The notes beneath the pieces are model-generated. The model was not told where the DNA came from and did no database searches. It was given only the letters and a program-made list of their open reading frames with translations. Position numbers and translations under genes: made by a program. Positions 1 to 9,500 of a DNA stretch of 64,000 nucleotides are shown here, in pieces (the first letter of the stretch is position 1; each line of letters begins with the position of its first letter). Source of the DNA: Salvator merianae (taxonomy: Eukaryota; Chordata; Lepidosauria; Squamata; Teiidae); NCBI GenBank assembly GCA_003586115.2, contig QVOM02000053.1, positions 8,330,032 to 8,394,031 of the forward strand, read 5' to 3'.

Positions 1-426
1 TAGCTTATGCTTCACCAGACACTCTGAGATTTGCTTCCACAACTTGTCTGGTCCTATTTATAAGTGTCAGTGAAGAGATGTAAATCCCTGCTTCATCTTT
101 CTGCCGCACTTCTTAATTTCAGTGAGTGGTTTAGGAGGAGGCTGAAAAGTTCTTTGTAACACTTTGTAGCAGGGCCAAATTAAAAAATAAATAGCATATT
201 ATGACACTGAGGGCCACCTGGGTGATGATCTTAAGGTTACAGTATTTTACAACATTTGCTCATGTTACTTATGCACTGCTTTTTATATCACAGTAGCTAC
301 ATCAAACGTCTTTTTTTTAAAAAAAGCAGTCTATTCACCTACTGACTGTATCTTCCTCCTTCTCTTCCTCCTGCTGCTGCAAAGGCAAAGGTTTTGCCTT
401 TGTTTTCAGCTTGAGAATTCCCAGAA

Positions 427-517
427 GCAATTGGTGGGCCACTGTGTGAGACAGGATCCTGAACTAGATGGGCCATGGCCTGATCCAGCAAGACTCCTCT
501 TATGTTCTCATGTTCTC
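427..517 (-). repeat. Old interspersed repeat (GCTGGATCAGGCC family), minus copy
   Basis: The reverse complement reads through a core about a patient-looking phrase common in reptile genomes: GCTGGATCAGGCCATGG, then CCCATCTAG, then CACAGTGGCCCACCA. The same order appears on the plus strand at 3024-3122. I recognise it as a widespread reptilian retroposon fragment, probably CR1- or L2-related, but cannot name the subfamily. Confidence 0.5.
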
Positions 518-680
518 TGCTGACCTGTACCCTTCAGTGGTTCCAAACAGCATGGGTTGGGTCACCAGGGAAGAACTTGATGAGGGCCCACATCGTGCTA
601 CGTTTGGAGGCGCCACACTCCCTCTTTGTTTCTGATGCTCTTGTCGTTGCTGAGCATTGCCTTTTGATCTCTGTAAACTG

Positions 681-880
681 CAGTGGTGGCCCGTGGCTTT
701 AAGGGTGGGTGTTTGTAACCGGCAGGAAGCATACTATTGCTGTTCACGGGACCTCTGGGCCTCTGTACTGTTGCAGCAGACCTGCTGCGATAGTATGGAG
801 GCCTAGAGGCCCCGCGAACAGCGATCGCACGCTGCCTGCTGGTTATGAACACCCACCTTTAAAGCCATGGGCCACTGCTG
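681..880. mobile_element. hAT-like palindromic MITE with perfect 8-bp target-site duplication
   Basis: The 200-bp element is almost one long inverted repeat. The left arm begins CAGTGGTGGCCCGTGGCTTT and the right arm ends with its near complement, GCCATGGGCCACTGCTG. It is flanked by identical 8-mers GTAAACTG (673-680 and 881-888). CAGTGG-type ends with an 8-bp duplication are typical of hAT transposons. It has no coding capacity, so it must have been moved by a transposase made elsewhere. A sister copy lies at 62395-62601. Confidence 0.85.
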
Positions 881-1791
881 GTAAACTGTATCAAGACCAG
901 GCTGTGAACTAATGCAGAAAGTGTACTTGTTTTATGGGGATCTTTGGAGAATAAAGGTTAATGGCCACTTGTCATTGGGGCCCTGCCTTTCACCCTGGGT
1001 AATGAGTTCCTGCTGTTAAAATAGATTTCTTATTAATTTAAGTGCATTACATTTTATCTTTGTATTCTGCTTTTCAGAGAAGGGCCCCTGAATGGCTTAC
1101 TAATTTTGACACTAAAAATTGTGTGAAAAAGCACAGTGTTCTAACATGAATACAGTAATTACCATATTCCAAGAAATTTTCTACAGTAATTACCATGTTC
1201 TAACAAAATACAGTAATTACAAATAAGCTCAAAATTATAAAAATACAAAATTGAAGTCTATTTTAGAAAAGCAATTAGTACAGTAGTCCCCTCCTTTATC
1301 CGGAAACAAATAGCCACTTTGCCGACGCAAGTCTGATTTGTTGTTGCCGTTGTACGTTTCACTTTATGATCTGCTCATATGCTGGTATAGTTCTGACCTG
1401 TAAGATTTTATAGGATGGGTCTTAGAGTGAAATAAACTTCTAACCCCTTGTTGTTTGTGAAGGGGGTGTTCTGATGCACTGTTCTGAATAATAGAACTCA
1501 TGAATATTGAAGCATATAGAAAATAGCAATTCTTTTGGAAACATTTGAGATGCCCATACTTTATTACATGGAGGTGTGTGTGAAGTTGCCCCTGGGATCA
1601 CAATGAACGCTCATCTGAGCTTGCCATGCTCCTGGCTGTGTCTTTCAGCTTTCTGGGCACAGGGGTGAGGGGGCTGATGCACTGGGCACCGTGGGGTTTC
1701 CTTTGGTCTCTAGAAGCCTAGCAGTGGCTGGGGGGAGGCCCCAAATCACATTGGACTACATGAAAGATGGTCCTACTCCTGGCTCTGAGAA

Positions 1792-1942
1792 GACCAGGAG
1801 GGCGTAGCCAGGAACCGAGTGAGCTCAGGTGAGGGCTGAGAGGACCAGGAGGGCATAGCCAGGAACCGAGTGAGCTCAGGTGAGGGCTGAGAGGACCAGG
1901 AGGGCATAGCCAGGAACCGAGTGAGCTCAGGTGAGGGCTCAC
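1792..1942. repeat. 51-bp minisatellite, about three copies
   Basis: The unit begins GACCAGGAGGGC at 1792, 1843 and 1894, an exact 51-nt spacing, with near-identical units that include AACCGAGTGAGCTCAGGTG. Because 51 is a multiple of three, the minus strand shows a repetitive open frame of 74 codons with 17-residue periodicity. That frame is a by-product of the repeat, not a gene. Confidence 0.9.
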
Positions 1943-3023
1943 CTGGCTTCTAGGCCATTTCCAGAGGCTTGCAGGTGCAACTGTGATGGCTGATGCTTTG
2001 GTTAGGAGATCTGTGGGAAGCAGGGAGGTTGGGCTCCATGGCTTAAATGGCTCCTTCCAATGCTGTGGTACTGCGCTTTAGTTTTATGGGGGTGTGGTGG
2101 CGCAGAATGGGTGCTGTTAACTGTGCAGCCGGATTTCAAGCGTGATTTAAAGATTAGGAAAAGTGTCTCTGAAGGGTGGGAGAGCACACATCAACTTGCC
2201 TTGAGAGCAGATTTGGGATTTGCGCACGGAATACTCACACAAACCTGGAGGGGCTTTGCAAATGTTTTTCTGGGGGTTGGGGGTTGGGAGGGTGGATGAG
2301 AGTGGGAAGCAGCTTGCAAACCTCTGTTAATTTGTTTCCCGCTCTCCCTGTGCTCCAGCTTCAGTGTACAAATTAATGAGACACAATGTCTCTGTTGATT
2401 TCAACAGGCAGGGCTGAAAAAGCCTGCAATAAGTGGCAAGTTGGAAAGAAAAGAGCTGTAGTGGATATCTGTGGGATGAGGGGTTTTTTGGCAGGAGGAG
2501 GACATTGGAGACTTGTAGCTTTTTTAACCTCATTGGTGGAAATAACTGGAGATCCCGTTTTATTCACTCAATTATTCCGATACCTCCTTCCAGCATACAA
2601 AGTGGAAACAGGCAGTGATGAAAGCAGCAGAAACCAACAGGGTTAAAATTCTATCTGTAAACCTCGCTAATCAATGCCTTTCAACTGAACGTACTTTGCA
2701 CGGTTATTGTGGAGGATAAAACAGGAGGAGGAAAAATCAAGCAGGCTGTCTTCAACTTTTTCGAAGAAAAACAGCATTTAAATGTTGCTAGCCAGGCAGG
2801 CAGGCAGGTTGCCTCCAGAGGCGAGATAAATCTTGCTATGCTCTTGGCACTATCTCGGGAAAGCCAGACATAATCAAGGCATTCTCAAAATAGTACCACT
2901 TCACTTTCTCAAAAATCCAATTGAGAACCAGGGCACCAGCTGTTTAGGCTGGTTTCCGGTACCCCAGACGACCTGATCATGAAAGGTGCTCACCAGACAT
3001 TGAGGTAAACCCGGGATTGCCTC

Positions 3024-3122
3024 TTACATAAGGACATAAGAGGGCCCCTGCTGGATCAGGCCAAAGCCCATCTAGCCCAGCATTCTGTTTCACATGGTGG
3101 CCCACCAATTACTTCTGGCCAT
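3024..3122 (+). repeat. Old interspersed repeat (GCTGGATCAGGCC family), plus copy
   Basis: It contains GCTGGATCAGGCCAAAGCCC, CATCTAGCCCAGCATTCTG and GGTGGCCCACCAATTA in the order seen reversed at 427-517. Probably the 3' part of an ancient CR1- or L2-type retroposon. Confidence 0.5.
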
Positions 3123-3719
3123 TTTCAAGCAGAAAACGAAGGCAAAACCTTCACCTGCTCTTGACTCTCTGCAAATGGCCTTAAGAGGCATCGTATCTAG
3201 GGCCATTGCACCAGCCTTAAAGCCTGGGTTGGGGCCCAGCAGATCACAGGATCCTGTCATACAGGTGATTCTTTTATGGGCTGTGAAGATGCTGCCTATG
3301 TGTGCGCATACATGTGCAAGAATGTGGAGTGGCTCTGGCATGCAGTTGCTTAGGGGGATGGCAGAGACTCAACTCAGCCTTTGGGACGAAAGAGTTTTGG
3401 AACATCCTTCCATATTTGCCTTCAGTAGACTGGAGCAAGTAGACCAGATCCCACTAGGATGCATGACTCCTGGGACATAACAAGGCTGTCTGCATTGGCT
3501 GTCCACCTCTTCTGTTCTAGCCCACCACTGACTCCAAAGCTTGTGGCAGCTTCAGGACTGTTGTGGAGGGCCTCCAAAAGTTTCAAAGGCCTGGAGGATC
3601 CATTGTGACAACGTGCCTTGTTGCACCAGTACAATGGGTCCTGAAGCATACCAGACCAGCCTGCCATTTTGGGCCTCTGGTCCAGTTTATGCTCCATCCT
3701 GTTCAACAGTGTACAAGAA

Positions 3720-3790
3720 GGCTGCATGTGGAAGGGAGGTTCCTCGTATACTTGCTTCTCTGGTCTACCAGCAAGTGTGGAATCACTCTT
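3720..3790. mobile_element. Fold-back MITE family B, right half only
   Basis: Carries the family-B right-arm signature: TGTGGAAGGGAGGTTCCT, then CTTGCTTCTCTGGTCTACCAG, ending near GGAATCAC. The left arm is degraded or merged with a family-A-like segment at about 3540-3720. Confidence 0.5.
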
Positions 3791-4488
3791 AGATCGAGCC
3801 GGAGGGTTTGTCTCTTATCTGATACCCTCTAGCTGTTAGATTTAAATTCCCATCAGCCCCAGTCAGCAAGGACAGGGATCAGCAATAACAGTCACTGCAG
3901 TCCAATGATGTCTGAAGGACACCAGTTTGGGAACAATTGAATTATTTATTTTAACTCATTTGGATTCCATCCTTCTTCAGTCATAGAACCTGTGAAGTTC
4001 CCTGGAGGTTTCTCATCCAGGTGCTGACTGCTCCTAGACCTGCTTAGCAATGGCCAGGTGATGGCTTCATTTACCTGCAGAACATCCCCTAGGGTCGGCT
4101 TAGCCTAGCTTTGATATTGTTATTAATATGAATTTAATAGGGGATAGCTTGCTATTTTATTATTGATTTGTGTTTGTGAGCTGCTTCGAGCTCCACTGAA
4201 AATCAGGCAGGATATATATTTTTACTCTTAAAATATTGATCTCTAGTGTGGTGTGAATTGTACGCTTGCATGATTAATCTCATTTCATGGTGGTAGAAAT
4301 GGCATAGCTGCTTGGTTGCTGTGTCCACTGGGATGGCACCTTTCCAAAGCAAGGGACAGAAACTGCTTAAGGGTTGTAAAAGGTTAAGACTTGCGTATCT
4401 GTACTGAGGAACCTGTTATTGTTAATGACTACACCAGGGAATTTTCCTTACCATAATCTGCTTACTGGTTGCTTATAGATGGCAGGTA

Positions 4489-4632
4489 GGGCAATTCTGC
4501 GCTGGCTGGTACACCAGACCAGCAAGTGTACTAGGACCCTCCCTTCCACATGACCCTTAGACTGCGCCTGTGTGTGGAAGGGAGACTCCTAGTGTGCTTG
4601 CTGGTCTGGTATATCAGCCAGTGCAAAATCAC
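4489..4632. mobile_element. Fold-back MITE family B, full copy
   Basis: The left arm runs from GGGCAATTCTGCGCTGGCTG through CCAGACCAGCAAGTGTACT to CCCTCCCTTCCACA. The right arm is its near-complement, from TGTGTGGAAGGGAGACTCCT to CTGGTATATCAGCCAGTGC. The short centre has no coding potential. Other copies are at 8777-8872, 12296-12450, 24159-24375, 41270-41403 and 56785-57007. No clear target-site duplication. Confidence 0.8.
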
Positions 4633-5323
4633 TGTGACAACAAATGCAGACATTGCTACCATGCTGTGAGATGTCCAAAGGCACCTTTATCATGTGACAC
4701 ACGTGACACTTAAGAGATTTAAAACAACAACAACCCAGGAATGACTATATAAGGAGTGAGCAATATATACAGATGCAAACACAGACCTTTTAGAATGGAG
4801 AAAATTATATCTTTTTTCCAGGAGTGTGGCACTCTTGAAGCAAGCAAGCGAGTATGTGTGGTTATATGAGGCTTGCCCTAAAAGATGCTTCAAGGATATT
4901 TTAGTGCCTCAAGAAGATTATACTGTTTATGAGATAAGTGCACGGACAAAGGTTTATATTTAGAGGGCTCTGTGTACTTGATTGTTCGGTTAATAGGGTG
5001 TCCTTTTAAGTGTGCTAAGAGTGCTATTTCTGTGGAGTCTGTTTTGTAATCACAGGTTGTTAGTCTAGTATACAGCACAGATTGTACCTCAGATCCTCAC
5101 ACTTCTTGCAATGACAGACTGTAAATGGGCAGAGAAATAATTCAAAATGGTGGCAGATGGGGAGGCTGTTTTAGTAATTCCATGTTAAATTGAAGGCTTG
5201 CTTAAAAATTACACTCCCCTTGTGGAGGGCCCCTTCTACAAGGCAGTGCTTTATACATCAGCTGTTGAATTTCTCAGAGTCTTCATTAGATTATCTTGTT
5301 TTGACCATGGCAACAGTTTTGTT

Positions 5324-5510
5324 ATTGTCGTTAGTTACCATTGTGTCGGTGTTGACTCCTGACGACTGCTTGGGGGCATCTCTGCAGTTTTCTTGGCAAA
5401 TACAAAAGTGGTTTTTTGCCACTACTGTTTTTCTGGGAAGAAACTGGGGATCAAACTTACCACCTTCTGCTTTTCAGGTGGATGTTCTACCACTAGTTGT
5501 CCGCATTAGG
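5324..5510 (-). repeat. tRNA-derived SINE, degenerate, minus strand
   Basis: Shares its layout with the better copy at 12645-12835: CTGCAGTTTTCTTGGCAA, a GAAGTGGTTTT-like stretch, a decayed box B region (GGATCAAACTTACCACC) and a decayed box A complement (CTACCACTAGTTG). In the minus orientation this reads as a tRNA-type promoter head followed by a body. Confidence 0.5.
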
Positions 5511-5849
5511 ATGGCTTGTTCTGTCCAGACCCCACACCTGCTCTGAAGCTCACACTAACTTCGTAGCCAGTGCAGGGCACCTCTGGAAGTTCCAACAGCC
5601 AGTAATGAAAGTTCCTGGGCTTCAGAACTCCTGGAGGGCCCATTTCAGTGGTGTGTCTTGTTGCATTACCACTGTCTAGTATGCCAGTAGACCTCAAAAA
5701 AGAGGTTTACCAATAGACCGGACCATGACACCATTTTGGGCATCCTGGCCTGGTCCCATGTGGTCAGAGCATCCCGGGAGGGGGGGGAGCTTCTCTGGTC
5801 TGCTCTAAGGTGCACGCAAAAGGGGCCCAAAGTGGAGCATGATCTGGGC
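5488..5849. mobile_element. Family-A non-autonomous DNA transposon, degraded
   Basis: Contains the internal block GGGCCCATTTCAGTGGTGTG shared with the two complete family-A copies (43490-43976, 55259-55746), followed by the shared pattern of a vowel-poor linker with GTAGACC and CAATAGACC. The ends are not well preserved and the boundaries are approximate. Confidence 0.4.
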
Positions 5850-6010
5850 CAGTGGTAAGTGCAAAAAAGCAGCTTAGAGGTGCCACACAATAGTGTCCCC
5901 TTTCCATCCCTAATCTATATTAAAGACAGAAAATGCAAGGTGGATTAGAGATGGGATGGGTACATCACCTGCCACATGTTGCCACCTCTAAGCCGCTTTT
6001 GAGTCCCTTT
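5850..6010. mobile_element. Fold-back MITE family C
   Basis: The left arm contains AAAAAAGCAGCTTAGAGGTG and the right arm CCACCTCTAAGCCGCTTTTGAG, nearly complementary, around an AT-rich centre with GATTAGAGATGGGATGGG. The cleanest copy of this family is at 44478-44630. Confidence 0.7.
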
Positions 6011-6295
6011 TTAAAAAATACTTGAGGTTGCAGCTTTTGTCAGTGGAAGCCAGGCCACAGTCATACATGACTCCGGATAGTTAAAGCTTCTGGCTGAAAG
6101 GCAACATATTGCCTGCCAAAAATAATCTGAATTGTAATCCAGTAACAACTGAAAGGCAACATATTACCTGCTCCTGAGATGGATAGAAAGAGTTAGTACT
6201 TTTACGCAAGTCCAAGGAAATAATAACCTCTGGATGTTCAATTTGCAGGAATCAGGGTATTTTTGTTTCTTTTCAAAGCATACTCTTGCTAAGAC

Positions 6296-6329
6296 CCCCC
6301 CCTCCCTCCCTCCCTCCCCCCCCCTCTGT
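6296..6329 (+). repeat. C-rich (CCCT)n tract beside the exon 1 acceptor
   Basis: A run of C with CCCT units ends about 14 nt before the acceptor AG at 6343 and supplies much of its polypyrimidine tract. Confidence 0.85.
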
Positions 6330-6343
6330 TTTTTAACCAACAG

Positions 6344-6541
6344 GAAAGAATTGGTACCTGGTACATTTAGAACTGACAGTGACAGACATCAATGACAATG
6401 CCCCTGAATGGGTCATGGAACCGTTTCCATATTTGGCCACTGTTTCCCCTAAAGCTTCAGCCGGCACAAAGGTGTACAAACTCTTGGCTAAAGATCAGGA
6501 TGAAGAGGAAAATGGAGTTGTTGAGTATTTTCTTGTGGAAG
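6344..6541 (+). CDS. Cadherin exon 1 (window numbering): repeat tail and start of repeat 1
   Basis: Acceptor AACCAACAG, donor GTAAAT, starts in phase 2, ends with one base. It encodes a strand ending in the calcium-linker signature DINDNAPEW, which closes a cadherin repeat begun upstream. It then encodes the first half of repeat 1 with the acidic DQDEEENG segment. The first complete codon is K1 at 6346. Because the exon enters mid-repeat it cannot be the first exon of the gene. Confidence 0.92.
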
Positions 6542-9500
6542 GTAAATGCAGCATTTAAGATCTCTGGGAGGAGAGAAGGGTGCCTAAAGCTATTTTGCTT
6601 AATTAGTTTTTCCTCCTCTTGTTGCACACTCTACTTGCCTGCTTGTAAGACGGCACCCTTACAAGGCTATTTTAGTAAACGCTGTGCGAATGGTTGTCAC
6701 ACCACAAGGACTATCTCACCTAGTATGGTGTTGTTAATACCATACTAGGTTGGTAAGTGCGAACTGGAGTGGTCCACCTTAGGTAAGTGCAAAAATGACC
6801 TTTCGTGGAATGTGCCAAACACGATTTTGTGACGGTCTAGAAATTATATCATTCATATCTTGACAAGCTTCCAAGTAGAAGTTACAAATCAAAGAACGTG
6901 CTCCACTGGTTCAGTTTGTTCACAGTTACATGGACATAGGAATCCCCTCAGATCTGCTCTTGAGCACGTTAGAGGGAAGAATGTTTAGACTGTACTTGGT
7001 AAAAGCGATTCGAAAATTACTAATGTCAGATTACTCAAGTATGGTGCCATTTGAGGGCCATTAGTTTAATCCAGCATGTAGTAATGTGCAGGATCCAGAG
7101 GTGTTACCAAAGTGTTATCTGAGTGCATTGCCTTAATAGATCTAATTCTGAGTACGTTAGCTTTTTGCTAAGCAGTGCCAACCCTAACGTTACTTTAGCT
7201 CCAACAAAATTCTTGTCAGTGCACTGCAGACAGTTTTTCCCATCCCAGTTCTGTTACTTCCCTGTCTTTGAAACTGCTGGCAGGCACTTCAAAGTCCCCA
7301 GCTATGGCTTCGAAGTTCCCAGTTGGAACCTTTTTGGCTGTGTGCCCAGAAGTGATGCATTTCTGGTTGAAAAGGGCCTGGGCCTAATGTATTGGCCCAT
7401 GGGATGTGCTCTCCACATGTTCTTCCTGGACCAGTATACTATTAGTAGCCTGCTGGTGGACTACTTTGAACAGCTCCACCAGTGCAGTGGGATGTGGTGC
7501 TGCATTCTGTGGTATGTGGCCTCTGCTAGGCTGCTGCAACATGTGGAAGGCAGAAACCTAGTACACCCCATAGTCTGGTCTGCTGGCCATTGCAGAAGGG
7601 GCTGTAGGTGCCTTATTAGTATCAGAGGGGTGGGCATTCCACAAGATAAGTGTAGCCATGGAAAAGATGAATTGCAGTTAAAAAGTTCCTCCTTTACACA
7701 GTTCCCCCTTTACAAGGAGCTTGTAGAAGGGATTGGACTGCAGATTTGAGTAGGCCAGAATGGGACTGAATAACCTGCTCCTTAAATAAATGACACTTTT
7801 CTGTGGATAATGGAAGCTTAGTAATCATCAAAAAAGTATAAGTCCATCTGGGTTCTAACCACCTGAGAAGCATTTAACGCAACATATTATCCCTCATGTA
7901 ATTAATAATCAAGTTAGGGTTAAGGCGGAGCATTGCCTGCTTGCACCATTTCCAGAGTGGTGATGCTGCTTCTATCACACATGTAAGCAAAATAGAGGAA
8001 GGGAAGAATAAGTAGACATTTAACAGCAAGTCAGGAAAACAGAACAGAATTCACTTCCTCTAGGCAAAAGGTTGGTGCCACATCTTGGATGGCTTGTTTG
8101 GAATGCAACACTGTGAGAGCAAACCAGCGACGGTAAAGGCCAAATCAATTTAAATTGCCAGAGGCTGCTACAGTGAGAGAGCTTATCCTGTTTCTCTTGC
8201 GGGAAATCAGATCGCAGGATGTGAAAAGTCTCTTTGTCTCTACTGTCCGTGGTGTAAAAGGCATTACCAGATCCCAAACTGTGGGCCTGCTTCTTTGCAG
8301 GGGGAGAAGACAGATTCGAAGTTGAAAAAGATACCGGCTGGATCAAAACAACTGGCTTACCTCTGGTGAAGGAGAGGAAGTATTTGCTAACTGTGCTGGC
8401 CGCTGACAAGCCTGGTCGCCAAGGGTCTCCTGCCTCTGTGTCTGTGCTAGCGGGTCATCGACCACCACAGTTTGCCAACACGTCGTATGCGGTTTATGTT
8501 CCTGAAAATATACCGCTGGGAGAATCGTAAGTACCTGCTGACTGAAGGTTGGTTTGTTTCAGGGCAAAGGTTAAGCTGGGAATAGTCCGACTTCAGTTCT
8601 TTGTAGCGCAAACTGAGCTATGACGAAAGGACAGACCAAAGCGTTAATGAAGGGAGAAACTTCAGCAAGAGTAGCTTGCATGTGGTCCTCCAGATGTTGA
8701 ACTGCAACTCCCATCATTCCCTGATACTAACTGGGGCTGATGGGAGATGAATTTCTGCAGTGTGTACAGAATGGATGGGCCGTTCTGCACTGGTTGATAT
8801 ACTGGACCAGCAAGCATACTAAGAACCAGGGGCCTCCCTGAGATCACACCAGAGTGCAGAAGGGAGTCCCCTAGATTCTAGCCTGACGTTCTAGCCACTG
8901 TACTATGCAAGTTCTCCCAGTCTGGGTGGAAATGTTTTTTTTTTTTTTTAATCTTCCAGAACAGAAGGAAAGTAATATCCCCTTAGGCTAAATCCTCTTC
9001 TTGTACTTCAATTAATGCCGGATCTATACCAGATGCAGTTTTTATTGATGTCTGAGAAGAAATTCATTATCTGGAAACCTGTTTGTTTTGCCCAAGAAGC
9101 TGCTGAACTATGGGAAGAGTTTCTAAACTAATTGACAACTGTTACTATGTTTTATCCTAGTTTTTAACTTTTTGTTATGACCTGTGATCAGAACACTAAA
9201 TACATTCTCTGTTCTGTGTATGTCAGTGAACGGGCTGCAGTTATGTCTCTTAACAGGGTTTTGTATATGATGGCTTTGCTGTTATACAAGTGACCTTCAA
9301 TGTTTACAGAATCCTGGAAACTTTCAGTAATGTGGCTTGGTCTCTGAGGGCCTTTCTGCACTTATCCATCTGCATTCAGACGGCATAGTCTGCTCCAGCC
9401 CTGACTGTTGCTAGGATGGAAGTCAGGCTGTGAACTTCCCTTGAAGTCCACAAAGGAAGGTCATAAGTTGGCTTTCAGCAGGGCAAGGGACATCTGACTG

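Larger units (their letters stand above)
1..6343. other. Upstream intron, repeat-rich, no exon recognised
   Basis: I see no cadherin-like coding in this stretch. Exon 1 opens in phase 2 inside a cadherin repeat, so earlier exons must exist and probably lie upstream of the window. The interval holds two copies of an old interspersed repeat in opposite orientation (427-517 minus, 3024-3122 plus, sharing a GCTGGATCAGGCC core). It also holds a palindromic hAT-like element (681-880), a 51-bp minisatellite (1792-1942), fold-back elements (3720-3790, 4489-4632, 5850-6010), a degenerate SINE (5324-5510) and a C/T-rich tract that ends next to exon 1. Open frames up to 128 codons here lie in repeats and have no recognisable domain. 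Confidence 0.7.

Noticed and set aside
1718..1942. 74-codon minus-strand repetitive frame
   Set aside because: The periodicity is explained by the 51-bp minisatellite (a multiple of three). There is no other sign of coding.
3094..3480. 128-codon frame in the upstream intron
   Set aside because: It begins inside an interspersed repeat and shows no domain or conserved motif.
7123..7749. 208-codon open frame in intron 1
   Set aside because: No domain, signal or family resemblance. It lies in a family-A-like repeat region inside an intron, and no splice or promoter context supports a gene.
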